Source of the DNA: Tricholoma matsutake
Taxonomy: Eukaryota > Basidiomycota > Agaricomycetes > Agaricales > Tricholomataceae
Reading direction: 5' to 3'
NCBI GenBank assembly: GCA_026075535.2
Contig: AP026542.1
Location: forward strand, 2,976,001-3,040,000
Length of the DNA stretch: 64,000 nt
Within the stretch, counting starts at the first letter, position 1, and every line of letters starts with the position of its first letter. Made by a program: the position numbers and the translations under genes. Of this stretch, positions 1 through 11,303 are shown piece after piece. The notes under the pieces were generated by a model. It was given only the letters and a program-made list of their open reading frames with translations, was not told the DNA's origin and searched no databases.

Positions 1-14
1 TGGAGTGTCTCAAG

Positions 15-1110
15 GTGGCAGGAGCCACTCCTGGCAAGGCACAAGACTACATTGGGCAGTCCAATCAGCATAGAAGGGAACATGGCACTGCTATGGCAAC
101 AGGTTCAGGAGGAGCTCAGCCAGGCCCAGCCAACGCAAACATGCCCAGTCCTGTTGATGTCACCATGTTGATCACTTGGGCACTTCTTTGGGCAAAAGTC
201 GAACATCTCCAGTCGCTGTCTTCGGGAGCTGCTAGAGTTGCTGATGGGACCCTCTCTGATGAGCTGTCGACTCTCCTTGGACTATCCACTGGTAAAGGGG
301 CTATTCCAGCCTCCATGCTCGCAAAAGCACCCCATTTGGCCAAGTTGTCAGCTCCTGTCATGTCTGACTCTCACTTGGAAAAGACTCAGGAGCTTCTTTC
401 AGTCTTTAGTCCCCAAAAAGTTCAAGACATCCTTGTCAACAAAGCACAGTTCACTCCGGTCAGGGATCTGCTCCCTCAAACCTTCTGGTGCAAGATTCTC
501 CTTGATTCTTACATCGATTTTAAAAAACTCTTTGCATCAATGGACAAGGGTTATGACCACCATGATGATCCGAAGGATTTTGGAGCAGGCTATGCACTTG
601 TCAAAAAGGATCAAGCTTTCTCAAAGCACCTGCATTGTACAGAAGCCGATTGGATTTGGGTTTTCAGTGCTTGGTCTTCAGGCATGGCCTTTTTCTTTCC
701 TCATCGCAAGGATGAACTCCAAGACTATCAGACAATCATTATGGACCTATTTCAAGCCACTCCAGCAAATCCTCTGGTTGCCATTTTGTTCAATGTCCAA
801 GTTCATGACAAGTATTCGAGAATGCCTTTTCATCTCGACAACTGCACAACTCAATTCCCTGCTTCTTGCTCAGATGCTGTTGCCCAGTTCGCCAAGCATT
901 CCTCAGTCAAACAAGCGAGGCCCATCATCTCAGCCATCTTCTTCAGGAGGGAACCAGCAGTGTGTCGACATTCCTTGCCAGAATTGGAGCTATAGTGCAT
1001 GCCAATCCAAAGTTTGCCCAAATCGCTGAAAGCATGGTGTTTGCTTCATTTGCAGCAAAGGACACTGAGCAAAAGACAATGAACAATGCACCACGGTGCT
1101 CCAATCTCGA
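15..1110 (+). pseudogene. gag-like zinc-finger ORF relic
   Basis: An open frame from 15 to 995 (326 aa) carries a block near residues 205-270 (W-x-W-V-F-S-A-W, then PHRKDELQDYQ and PFHLDN) that resembles gag-like first ORFs known to me from basidiomycete retroelements. After about 930 the likely continuation lies in another frame (to 1029), where Cys-rich pieces CQNWSYSACQSKVC and HGVCFICSKGH can be read, as expected for the zinc fingers ending such proteins. The frame change and a stop between these pieces indicate decay. The left end may lie outside the window. It directly precedes the RecQ-like relic, but nothing shows that the two form one gene. The family assignment is from memory of the motif pattern and is tentative; a host multicopy gene is the alternative. 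Confidence 0.4.
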
Positions 1111-1235
1111 TCTTGAGTCTGAGTTGGTGGAGTCTCAGGGTGTTGTATCTACATTACTCGAGAAAGGACCTCAGCCATTGGGTGGGATGACAAGCCTTTT
1201 CAATCACATCTCTAGTACTCATTAGGCTGCAAAAA

Positions 1236-3318
1236 GCACTGGATCTTGCACAGTGGAACATGCTTGCAATTGATGCAGGCATAATCCCAGATGGATCTAA
1301 TCTTCATGACTTTCAGATCAAATGTGCAAACATTGTCATGGAATGTGCAGGAGATGTGATTGTGGTGTCCTCGACAGGTTCAGGGAAGTCACTAGTGTGG
1401 CTTCTGCCATTGCTGGCTCGGCAGGGTGGGGTCTCGCTAGTCATCACTCCTTACACAAGTCTTGGACTCAACTCTGAAATCAGGTACTCCTTCACTTTCA
1501 CTTTCAGTGCTAATTTCATCTTAGGAACCATGGGCAGGGTGTATCATTGTTGTTTATCTATTCGGAGCAGAACTCACAGCAAGATTTTGAGCATGCTGCC
1601 AGCGTTGACATGCAAGTCATTTATGCATGCATCGAGATGGTCAAGAGTCCTCTGTCTGCTCGGATAATCCATTCATCTGAGTGGAGGGGTCACCTTTCTG
1701 GTGTGTATGTGGATGAAGCCCATCTCATATATGAGACCCATGATTGGTGTCCTGCATATGCATGCCTCCACTGCCTCTGCATGATCCTTGGACACAACAT
1801 TCCTTTTGTGGGACTGTCAGCCACATGCCTGAGCACTCATCATGAGGTGCTTGTTATGCATGCAGGATTCCATCATGATTACAAGCTTATTAATCTTGGT
1901 AACTTCTGCCCAGAGCTTTCTACAGTGGTCCTCCCAATCAAGCATGACTTTGCTAGCTTTTGAGACCTTGCATTCATACTTCCATTTTGTTCTCAGGAGA
2001 GAGACCTTGTGAAATCCATCATATATACAGATGATCTCGAACTTTTGACAAAGATGTTGTGGTGGATCTTTTCTCATCTATCTGCTATGGGACTGCCAGC
2101 TCATCTCATGGATATTATTCAATCTGGCCTCCCAGACTGACACCAGGAATATGTATCCAGGATTTTCATAATGGCTGCACTATGTTTTTATTGGGTTCCT
2201 TGAAGATCAGTGCTGGCATGGATTTTCCTGACATGGAGAGGGTGATCCAGTATAAGGTTTGCAGCCTCATGCTTGTGAGTGCAGATCAATGCAGAGGTAG
2301 AGGGGGTCGACAAGCAGGCATGAGGGCTGTTGGGATTTTTCTTGTTGAGCCAGGAATGTTGAAAGATGGAGGGCTTTCTGTCAAGAGTCCTGGATGTGAA
2401 GATCCTGGGATGCTGGATCTTGTTCAATTGGATGACACATGTTGTGACATCATTTTTGCATGCCACCTCAAAAATACACCATATCCCCATGATCCCCTCC
2501 ATTGCTGTTGTAATCAGTGTCAACCATCCCTTAATCCTGGCCAAGAGTATCAATGGGTGCTTGTTGAGCCTGGTGCCCAGTTACAATCATTGCCACTCAC
2601 ATGTATCACTGATGAACAGACCAAAATTATTTATCAGGAGCTTGTTCAATGGTGCACTCACCTCTGGAAGAAGGAGTGGAGAGATAAGTGGCCAAGATAT
2701 GGGCCAAAAACTCTCATTTCAGATTCTGACCTGAGCACTATTGCAAAGCATGCTAAACCTATTCCCACCATTGACAACATTTGCCACCATACCAACATTA
2801 TTCACTGGATTGACCTATCAACTTCTTTTCTCAATGCACTCCAAGCTGTGGCAGCACTCGTACTTGAACCCAATGCATTTGAGATTCCAGCAACCAATAC
2901 TGAAGTGCAAGCAACTACAAGTTTTGTAGACAACAAGCCAGCAAGAAAGCAGCAGAAAGCCAACCCTGGCTGGTTGGAATTTGGTGAGATGGTCCTTGAT
3001 TTTATTTAAGTATAGCATGTTACCGTTTACATTCTAATACTTAATATTCATTATTACCAATATTTCTTATCATCTCGTGTAGTTCCTCATCTGGTTCCTC
3101 AATTGAATGGTCCAATTCCCCAGCATCTTGTGCTTCAGCAAGCTCGCGATCTCTCTCACCACTTTCACCAGGACCACCTATGCCTAACTGTGCTAGCAGG
3201 TGGAGTGGCTGATTGTCATGGCAGGTTTGGAAGCAAAGAACATGACAGGAAAGATGTTTGGCATGTCCCCCATCCTGACCTGCTAGTCATTGAAGTCCTA
3301 TTTGATAAAGATCTATAA
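1236..3318 (+). pseudogene. RecQ-like DEAD/DEAH helicase relic with introns
   Basis: Superfamily 2 helicase of the RecQ-like type. Visible motifs in order: motif I STGSGKSL (about 1370-1395), motif Ia region LVITPYTSLG, motif II VDEAHL (about 1708), motif III GLSAT (about 1808), and motifs V/VI ISAGMDFPD and RGRGGR (about 2205-2310), then a Cys-rich and C-terminal region (CCNQC, WPRYGPKTLISDSDL). An intron at 1484-1524 (GTACTC..CTAAT..TTAG, 41 bp) joins exons in frame, and a second at 2984-3082 (GTGAGA..TGTAG, 99 bp) joins the C-terminal exon ending at 3318. It is broken: TGA at 1961 where the family has Arg in S-F-R-D-L-A-F, another TGA near 2138, and a one-base frameshift near 2150-2160 just before QDFHNG. 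So this is a spliced gene that decayed, not a processed copy. Exact start unknown. Confidence 0.75.
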
Positions 3319-3401
3319 CAGGGTGCTCTGAAAGCTTATCATCCAAGAAATCAAAGGTCTTTGAATCACAGAGGTGATACAAGCAGTTGCACATCCTTAT
3401 G

Positions 3402-5130
3402 CTACTTCACTTCAGCATGGTGCTGGTCATCTGCTTCAAGTCCGAGGTCCAGGAACAGCTGCTCAGTAAGCCCTTGGACATGACCTAGAGCTGGTGTGAT
3501 CTTTTCGAGCACTCCCAGACGAGCATTGGCACTACTAGTGTGTGATTTGATTGTCTTGTTGAACTGCTCCACCCATATATCTGTTTCCTTGAACTTCCTT
3601 GGATCTCCAGTAGTGTTAACAAGCATTCCATTGCATAAGATAGTTGCAGTATCCTTCAGCCAGTCATGGATGAAGTTATGCAAGAGCTCCATGCATTCAT
3701 TTGCATAATTGTACCCCCCTCCAGCATAGAACATGGGTGCCCAATATTTGATCATTTGTTGCATCTGTTCAGGATGGCCATGCCTCACGGCATGCCGCAT
3801 CTCTTGCATCATCATCAAATCATGCATCATAAGTACAGCATGTCCTGATGTTGTGTTACCACAAAGCTTCTTTATGCCATCCACTTCCAAGTGATCCATA
3901 GGTGATAAGATGAAGACATCTACCACTTGAGCACAAACATCCATGAATGTGTCAGTTGTCATCTCCGACTTCTGAGCAAGCTGAGATGAAGATAAAAAGC
4001 CAAGCTGAGAAATGACAGCCTTGATGACCAGAGCCCGGAGCACAACATCAAGGAAATGAAGCCACACATAAAAATCAACTTTATGCAGATTGATGTCTCC
4101 ATGGTTTGGTAGAATGGCCAGCAGTGTTGCAAGACTTATGGTGTCTTTGTCAGGTCCACCCCAGAAGTTCTTTCCCATGTTAGAAACCATATTCATGCTT
4201 ACATGCATCATTCCAGTGAGCATCACATGGCTGGAAAGATGATCAGCACAGTTCTCTGAGTGATCCACAGCCCATTGACCCTGAGCTGCATGATCCCATG
4301 CTGTTGTCAAATGATCGCCAAGGATGAAGAACATTTCCTGCTCAAATTGGTGAGTGGGAATTGATAGTATCTCCTGGAAATAATGCCTTAGAACAAGCAT
4401 ATTTCCCCATGTTGAACTCTGCTCTTGATCATATGTTGGAAGGAAATATTCTTCAGTCCTGGTCAGCTCCAGCACACTTGGATCTATGATCTGGGTGCTT
4501 GATTGTCTCAAAGCATCAATGTGTTGATTAAAGGGTGGTACATCATGAGTCGACTCTGCAGATTGAGTAGCATGGACATGATAAGGGTTCTTCCATGAAA
4601 AGTACTCAGTAATAGTTTCAGATGCCTTGGAATTTTGTAGGGGACACACATTATCAGGATTGCGGGTAGTAGACTCAGAGTCCACTGCAGGGGACTGCTC
4701 TCCAATGACTTCCCTCAAAAACAATTGGAAGTGGGGGGTGACCCTTTTGTAACACACCCATAAGATCAGGAAGCCAAAATGACTTGATCATTCCAAGGCT
4801 AATGTCCTCAGCTGCTACTCAAAGAAACACAGTATCTGTAACATGAGGCCCTCTGGAAGCTCAATCTGTCAGTTGACTGAGCTCTTGCTGGCAGACTTGA
4901 GAAGCATCCATGATGACAGAGCTTCATCTCGATGCCAGTTGTTGTCCATCAATAAATTCATCAGTTCAATTCTACCCTTGACATACATGCTTGAGTAGTT
5001 CTTTATCGATCCAAGTTTAGATGAGAAGATTGAAGTGAGAAGATCTCGAAGTGAGAGCTGAGGAAACTGCCCCTTCATGAAGTGCAAGATCTCTACAACC
5101 TTCTCATCATCTGATAGCCTCAGTACTTTA
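3402..5130 (-). pseudogene. DUF6589-family protein, C-terminal part (split gene)
   Basis: The frame 3402-4757 (451 aa) matches the C-terminal core of the DUF6589 family as I know it from basidiomycetes: F-I-L-G-D-H-L-T-T, then AVDHSENCADHLSS, KVDFYVWLHFLDVVLRALVI, and the tail EKITPALGHVQGLTEQLF. The G-D-x-L-T motif is reminiscent of transposase cores, but the function is unknown. Upstream sequence continues in a second frame from 4869 to about 5128 (LRLSDDEKVVEIL, then FPQLSLRDLLTSIFSSK), so the gene is frameshifted between 4757 and 4869. Homology stops exactly at 5130, where the terminal inverted repeat of TA-1 begins; the N-terminal part resumes at 15415. It converges on the helicase relic, 83 bp away. 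Confidence 0.7.
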
Positions 5131-5150
5131 CACTCCCCCCCCCCAGTCTG

Positions 5151-5350
5151 AGTGGACTCCTCTCAGACACACTCGGACACTCGGACTCTGCTTGGACTCT
5201 GCTCGGACACTCGGACTGTCCTAGGACTGTCCGAGTTGTCTGAGTAAAGTCCTAGGACAGTCCGAGGACTGCACTCAGACTTTGCTTGGACTTTGCTCAG
5301 ACAACATCAATTGTGCATTTATTTACACCTTTGAAGTACTGTCCAAGTAA
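5151..5350. repeat. Subterminal degenerate repeats of TA-1, left arm
   Basis: Short variants of CTCGGACTCTG, CTAGGACTGTCCGAG and CTTTGCTTGGACTTTG recur about every 12-20 bp. The matching right arm is 8590-8748 plus 15363-15400. Some units are palindromic (CCTAGGACAGTCCGAGG). Comparable subterminal arrays (GGATTCCACTGGATTCC) occupy the same place in TA-2, so such repeats seem to be part of the element design, possibly transposase-binding sites. Confidence 0.6.
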
Positions 5351-5365
5351 AGTCCGAGTTCCAGA

Positions 5366-7145
5366 TAGTGTTTGAAGGTCCAGCTCAGTCTGGTTTTTTT
5401 CCATTTTAGAATGGAACCACAACCGCAACCGGTCCAATTACATTCAAAAGTTAAATAAAACTGGACCAAACTGCACATAGTCAGTTCACTGCAGTTTGGT
5501 CCAGCTCTACCACTGGTTATGGTTGGTTTGACCATAACCAGTTGTCAACTGACTTGCATCAGTCTAAACCGAGGTTATCTACACAGTTATATACATACTA
5601 ATAATATTCTAGAGTAAAATAATGCCCCTCACAGGCAGGAGCCTGTGAGTGGGCACGTACATAATAAAATAAGAACTAAGAAAACCCCCCACCTCACATA
5701 ATATGTGAGGAGGGGGAGTCAGCTACCAAAGAAAGAAAAAAACCTCCTGTGTTTGGAGCGAGAGGGGCTGGTGTCACCATCAGGTGTCAGTGGCATCAGC
5801 ATCCAGCATTGGTGTTGGCATCTGGTTTTGGCATTATACGCCAGCTGCTGCCACATCGTCATCATCATTGGTGACATGGTGGCAGTGCTACATCGTCGTA
5901 TTCATTGTTGTCATTGTCATATTCATTGTTGTTGTTGTTGTCGATGTTCATGGTAGGCAGTTGTGACATGGCACCGCTGCCACATTGACAAGACCCATTA
6001 AAGGGCGTCTTGGTGTGGTCTCATTAATGTTGTTATAACATAATTAGAACCTAGAAAAGAAAAGAAAACATGAGTTAATTGAAAAAGAACAGTAAATGAA
6101 CATTACCTGGGGCACAAACAACATCTGTCATCATTTGCACCCGATGTGTTTTGTTGGTGGCGTTTGGCGGTGCTATCCAATGTGGGGGATGTGGTGTAGT
6201 GGCAGGTGTGTCTGGTGTTGGCGTTAGTGTCCTCGTCGATGGTGTCATTGTCTGCATTGGAGTTGGTGTTAGCATTGGAGTTGGTGTTGGTGTTGGCACT
6301 GGTGTTGGTGTTGGTGTTGGTGTTGGTGTCATTGTAGGTTGCTGGTGTCATCATTGTTGTCTGGTCTTGGTGTCATTGTCTGCTGCCCTCGTTGTCTGGC
6401 ATTGCTTGTGTTACCACCCTATGAGCAGGGGCTCGCAGGCATGGTGTGGTGGTTGGGTGTAGGCATTGTCAAAAGATTAAGAACCTGAAAACAACAACAA
6501 AATATCTAGTTAAAAAACAATGAATCAATGATAAAAAACATACCCAATGCCCAAATGACGTGACTGGCATCGTCTGGGCTGGTTGTGTTGGTCCGTTTGT
6601 GGCTATGGTGCCATTATAAAAAGGTAAGAACCTAAAACAATGACAAAATAGGTAGTTAGTTGAAAAACAAGGAATAAAAAAACATACCTAAGGCCATGTT
6701 GGTTTGTTTGTAGCAGTGGTGGTGGTCCTGGTGGATGTGGAAGGTGGGTGACATGGCATTGGTTGTTTGGTGGTCATGTGAAGGATGTTTGAAAGTGGTG
6801 CCACTTTCTTTTCTTGGTTGCGCAAACATGACAAGCAGCCTCAAGGTATATAAACCCTTGCTTTTTGTGTTCTTCTCTTGGGCACGTCCCAGTATTATTT
6901 TATTTTAGTTATTATTACATTTGATTATAACTAAATTACATCTACCATAGTGTGTAGACTGAGGTCAGTTAGAACTGGTTAGAACCAGTTTCAATCGACA
7001 TTAAATAAGTATTCAAATCAATGCAACTGCAACCAATGGGCTGGGCAAATGAGGGCAACCGCAACTGCAAAATAACCAAACCGCAGTCCAGTTCAGCTCA
7101 GTTTCGGTTTTTTTCTGGTTCAATGAACCAGACTTTCAAACACTA
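5366..7145. mobile_element. hAT-1: non-autonomous hAT-like element
   Basis: Ends are TAGTGTTTGAA and TTCAAACACTA, flanked by a perfect 8-bp direct repeat GTTCCAGA (5358-5365 and 7146-7153). An 8-bp duplication with TAG-type ends is the hallmark of the hAT superfamily. It sits in the left arm of TA-1. Subterminal regions (5380-5590 and 6900-7130) are rich in ACTGGTT/AACCAGT inverted motifs. The inside has C/G hairpins (5627-5660, 5685-5720, 5740-5765), a GGTGTT microsatellite, one GAGCAGGGGCTC module (6420) and three intron-like units on the minus strand (6051-6106, 6485-6543, 6632-6687). No transposase frame is present, so it must be mobilised in trans. Confidence 0.85.
6180..6345 (+). repeat. 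GGTGTT microsatellite within hAT-1
   Basis: Imperfect six-base repeats of GGTGTT with interruptions. Translation gives long G-V or T-P/T-N runs in different frames, so open frames here are by-products of the repeat and not genes. Confidence 0.8.
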
Positions 7146-7197
7146 GTTCCAGACCTAGAGAAATTCTTATAAGTCTCAAAGTGATGTGTACACAGCA

Positions 7198-7270
7198 GGA
7201 ATTGAACCAACAGACTTCTGGACTAGCAATCACATGACAACCAAACATGCACACTCTACCACTTAAGCCA
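7198..7270 (-). other. tRNA-like A/B-box sequence in TA-1 left arm
   Basis: On the minus strand TGGCTTAAGTGGTAGAG (A-box-like, 7254-7270) is followed by GGTTCAATTCC (B-box-like, 7198-7208) at a tRNA-like spacing. These resemble internal RNA polymerase III promoter boxes. A complete cloverleaf with acceptor stem is not evident, so this is annotated as tRNA-derived (SINE-like) sequence and not as a tRNA gene. It points toward the left end of TA-1. Confidence 0.6.
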
Positions 7271-7354
7271 AGTAGTCATTTAAAGTTACATACATTATAT
7301 CTATTTATTACTGAAATCTAATTTTTAATATATCATGAATAGATTATTAAATTG

Positions 7355-8255
7355 ACCCCCTTGCATCTGTGCGAGGGGTAATTAATATGTATAATACTAG
7401 GCCCTCCCCTTGCAAGCTCAAGGGGAGGGGGCTGTAACTATCAATTATAAAAATAAATTAAAAACACCCACCACGAGCAGTTGCTCATGGCAGCGTTCAT
7501 CTCATCTCACTCTCCTGTCCCCATTCTTCTCCCCCCTGAACCACCCCACAAGCAGATGCTTGTAGGCATGGGGTGTGTGTCATTGTGGGTGTCCCCACTC
7601 TTGTCATTGTCTCCCTTCTCTCTTGTCTCCCTTCCCTCTCATCTCCCTTCCCCCTTGTCTCCCTTCCCCATTGTCTCTTCACCCTCACCTTCCACCCTGC
7701 AAGCAGGGGCTCACAGCAGTGGTGGTGGTGGTGTCCCCCCATTGTCATCATTGCCAGTAGTAGTTTGTATCTAAAAAAAGTTGGTTAGCATTGAAAAATG
7801 AAATGAGAAAAGAAAAAAAAAACTTACCTAGGACCCAAGAGATGTTGACGTCTCTTGGGCCTTTTTTGTCTCCCTGTCAGTACCTGCACTCTTGCACCCC
7901 CATCCACCCTGTGAGCAGTTGCCTGCAGTGGTTATGGGGGGTGCTGGCTGTCATTGGAGTCTCCCCTAATTGTTGTCATTCCACCCATCATCCACCCTAC
8001 GAGCAGTGGCTCATAGGGCTGGGGTGGGTGGTGTTGTTATTCCCTGCCATTGTTGTCGTCATTAGCAGCCGCTCTCCCCCATGCGAGCAGTTGCTCACAC
8101 TGGCAGAGGCGGGTGCTGGGTTGTGGTCTCAGTGTTGCTCCTCATCTGGTGGTTTTGGGGTCATCATGCTGCTACAGTATAGATATAATCTATAATTAAT
8201 GAAAAAATGTGTTAGCTTAAAGAAAACATGAGTAAAGAAAAAAGAAAAAACTCAC
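7355..8255 (-). repeat. Internal cargo of TA-1: hairpins, LLVGW modules, intron-like units
   Basis: Hairpins at about 7362-7383 and 7402-7432 (CCCTCCCC..GGGGAGGGG type) are followed by copies of the GAGCAGTTGCTC module near 7478, 7545, 7702, 7910, 7998 and 8082. Intron-like units lie on the minus strand at 7771-7827 (GTAAGT..CTAAC..TTTAG, 57 bp) and 8190-8255 (GTGAGT..TATAG, 66 bp). The exon side of the first unit is a hairpin (CCCAAGAGATG..CGTCTCTTGGG). Short frames on both strands are biased and inconsistent between copies. Confidence 0.6.
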
Positions 8256-8495
8256 CTGTTGTTTGGGCCCATTTCATTGTGTGCTGGCATGGGACCCATG
8301 GCTGTGGGGTGTTCAGGGGGTAGTGGTGGCAGCGGGACATGGGAGGGAGGCAGCGTCATCGAGTGGTGGTGGTGGTGGTGGTTGGTGATAATTGATGATG
8401 AGCTGGCATCATCGTTGGTGACGCAGCTGTGTTGATTTGTCATCACAGCCAGGGCAGTACATAGAGAGATAAAACTATTCACCTGTAATGATACT

Positions 8496-8560
8496 TTAGT
8501 CTAGCAGTTATATTGTTGCCTTATTGTACTTTATCATGTGACTATGAGGGTTCAATCCCT
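8496..8560 (+). other. tRNA-like A/B-box sequence in TA-1 right arm
   Basis: TAGTCTAGCAGTTA (A-box-like) is followed about 40 bp later by GGGTTCAATCCC (B-box-like, a close match to GGTTCRANNCC). It faces the right end of TA-1, the mirror image of the copy at 7198-7270. No full cloverleaf is claimed. Confidence 0.55.
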
Positions 8561-8748
8561 GTGGTAGCCACTGATTTTTCAGTCAATTATATAAGCAACT
8601 TGGACAGTCCTAGGACTGTACGAGTGCTGGTCCACTTGGACTCCACTCGGATGCTTGGACAGTCCAAGGACTCAGCTTGGACTGGACATCTAGTTTGGCA
8701 GGACTTTCAGCCAACAAGGTCTGAGCAAAGTCCAAGCAAAGTCCTAGG

Positions 8749-9150
8749 TGTTAGGGCGACACCCACTATCTGCTAGCTAAGACCATGCGGCTTCTCTCTA
8801 CAAGAAGGGGGTGGGATCCGCGCTTGTGATGGGAGAATTGATGGTTTTGATGCGAGGGGTTATTAATAGGTGAGTTTGTTGAGATAGGCCTTTCACACCG
8901 AAAACATTGGTGGAATACCTAAGAGAACACAACTAGGGTCCCCTAGGCATATATTTAGGGTTTATATACTATGTTACATATATTGTACATTGTTGTTACC
9001 GACGCACTCATACATGCGCATACAATTTGATGCGTGTGAAATAAAATTCTCATGCTATCAAAGTGTAGCATCATTTGGCGTCATGTAGCATAATTCGACA
9101 TAATAAAATAAAAATGAAATTTTATTAGGTAATGGGGTGGTTTCCTAACA
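8749..9150 (-). repeat. Gypsy-1 3' LTR
   Basis: 402 bp with inverted ends TGTTAGG..CCTAACA. It is the 3' LTR because the element reads on the minus strand. It is about 95% or more alike to the partner at 14590-14989 by eye, and many differences are CpG against TpG or CpA. Confidence 0.9.
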
Positions 9151-9164
9151 TTACCCCCCTTCTA
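9151..9164 (-). other. Gypsy-1 polypurine tract
   Basis: On the minus strand AGAAGGGGGGTAA abuts the LTR start TGTTAGG. This is the expected position and composition for the plus-strand primer of reverse transcription. Confidence 0.7.
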
Positions 9165-9641
9165 TGCCTTGACTTCCAGGCGAGAAAATATTATGTCTGT
9201 CCCCTCTGTGAAATTTTGGTAAGGCCGGAATTTCATCCCCTCATACACCATTCTCGCAATGCGAGGCGGAGCATTCGGATTACGTTTAAAGAATTGGGTG
9301 ATTGCATTACGCACTCCCTTACAATTCCATTCAGGTTCCCATGAATTATTTTTGTTGGTATAGTTTTTCCACTTTATTAAGAACTCCAATTTGTTCTGTC
9401 AAAGACATGAGTCTAGAATTTTTTCAACTATGTATTCTGGAGCACCTTCTACTATTATTGGAGGTTGCAGAGTAGTTTGTTGGCCAGGAATAGTGGGTGG
9501 GTGGTAAGGGCGTAGGTGGGATACGTTAATCTTGGGATCAATCTTGAATGATCGAGGTAATTTTAGCACTACTGCATTAGGCGAGATCACTTTAGAGATT
9601 GCATATGGGCCAACTTGTTTCTCCGTAAGTTTCCTTGAAGG
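9162..9641 (-). pseudogene. Gypsy-1 integrase C-terminus and chromodomain
   Basis: After LKLPRSFKIDPKINVSHLRP (the conserved segment of the Gypsy integrase C-terminus) comes a chromodomain: YIVEKILDS, LEFLIKWKNY and NNSWEPEWN. Chromodomains of chromoviruses steer integration to particular chromatin. The frame is cut by TGA before PSRKLTEKQ (about 9640) and after LDSCL (about 9396); both fit CGA to TGA. Confidence 0.8.
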
Positions 9642-10571
9642 TCATGGAATATTCAGGTCCTTGGTACTTAGCCACACCAAGTCACCAACTTTGTACTCTG
9701 GAGTACATGCTCGAGTACGATCTGCGTGTTGCATCATGTCATCACGTGCTTTCTTCAATGCTGCCTCTGCTTCCTCTTGTACCTTTTGCATCTTAGATAC
9801 AAAATCTTCTACCGACTGTACTTTGACTTCCCTTCTGGGTTCTACTCCCATGCGAGGATGATATCCATAATTCGCAGAAAAGGGTGACATACGAGTAGCT
9901 GAATGGAATTTGTTATTGTGGGAAAATTCAGCAATTGCCAGCCATTTGGGCCAGTCGGTTTGTCGGTAGTTGACAAACATACATAGGTACTGCTCCAACT
10001 CCTGGTTTATTCTCTCTGTCTGCCCATCAGTCTGCGGGTGATATGCCGTAGATAATTTAGTTTGAATTCCCAATATGTTGTTCAATTCTCACATAAATGC
10101 CGAAGCAAATTGGGGTCCACGATCGGAGATAACAGTATTGGGTAACCCATGTAACCACCATACCTGATTTAGATAGAGGCATGCCAAGCCCAATGATGAG
10201 GTTTCTGTAGTAGTAGGAATAATATGGACCTCCTTTGTGAAGCAGTCACATACTACAAATATTGCATCATACCCTTGAGCCTCAGGTAATCCAGTAATAA
10301 AATCCACAGATATATCTTGCCATGGCACTTTAGGTATAGGGTTTGGCATTAATTTTCCTGCAGGTTTTTCTGGAAATTTCTTCCCCCTCATGCACATATC
10401 ACATCCATCCACATACCCCAACACATACTTCAAAATTCCGGGGCACCAATAATTTCTCATTACTAATTCCAATGTCTTCCATCTTCCTGGGTGTCCGGCA
10501 GTCGGCATATTATGATGTAACCAGACAATCTCCCTTTGAAAATCCTGATCCTTTGGTACATACACTTTTCC
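9642..10571 (-). pseudogene. Gypsy-1 integrase core
   Basis: Two open segments (10089-10565 and 9642-10085) make up the zinc-binding and catalytic parts: HHNMPTAGHPG with CDMCMRGK (HHCC-type finger), then the D-D-E triad in SVDFITGLPE, ISDRGPQF and ERINQELEQY, with YHPQTDGQ between. A TGA separates FM from ELNNIL where family members have Arg; a second lies before GKVYVP at the upstream edge. Catalytic residues are all present. Confidence 0.85.
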
Positions 10572-11303
10572 TCAAAACAACACCAATCCTTGTTCCTCAG
10601 CCCATTCATCTCCTTTAATATTACCTTTCTTCTCTCCCTTCAGAGCTTTCATGGCTTCCACTACTTCATCGTCCATTTCCGAACATTGCCTAATTTTAGA
10701 CAACATTTCCATTTCCGAGCTATCTATTAATAGATGCCCATGATGCATAGCACAAATGCAAAAGTATTCAGGTTTGAGTAAGGTAACATTCTTATTGTCC
10801 TCCTCCACCCCCCTTTTATGATCAATACATCTGGATAATGCATCTGCTTTCCTCATTAAGCTTCCCGCTTTGTGGACCAAGTGAAAATTGAAATGTGATA
10901 GGAATAGTGCCCAACGTGCTTGCTGGAGATTAAGCTTTTTAGCGGACATGAAGTATTGCAGATTTTGATGATCCGTCCAGATCTCAATCTGATGCATACA
11001 TCCCTCCAAATAATGCCTCCACGCCTCCAATGCTCATATTATCCCCAACATCTCTTTGTCATGCACATCATAATTCCTCTCCACATCATTCAACCCTCGG
11101 GACAAATATGCACAAGGATGCCATTTGTCATCTTCGCACAGCATTGATAATACTGCTCCAGTAGCAAAATCGGATGCATCAGATTCCACTTGCAAAGGGC
11201 GTGTGAAATCTACTGGGGCTAATATTGGTCCCTCCACAAACTTTCTCTTCAACTCCTCAAACACTGTCTGCTGCTGCTCTCCCCACCTCCACACTACTCC
11301 TTT
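10572..11303 (-). pseudogene. Gypsy-1 RNase H domain
   Basis: Two frames (11034-11294, 10572-11030) contain VESDASDFATGAVLS, VERNYDVHDKEML and [11 protein letters not shown], the typical Gypsy RNase H with its acidic residues, ending in the ADALSR linker. Stops after LHNLM (about 11301) and GII (about 11032) are TGA in Arg positions. Confidence 0.85.

Noticed and set aside
6075..6462. Thr/Pro- or Gly/Val-rich proteins at 6.1-6.5 kb
   Set aside because: All frames translate the GGTGTT microsatellite of hAT-1; no start context or conserved domain.
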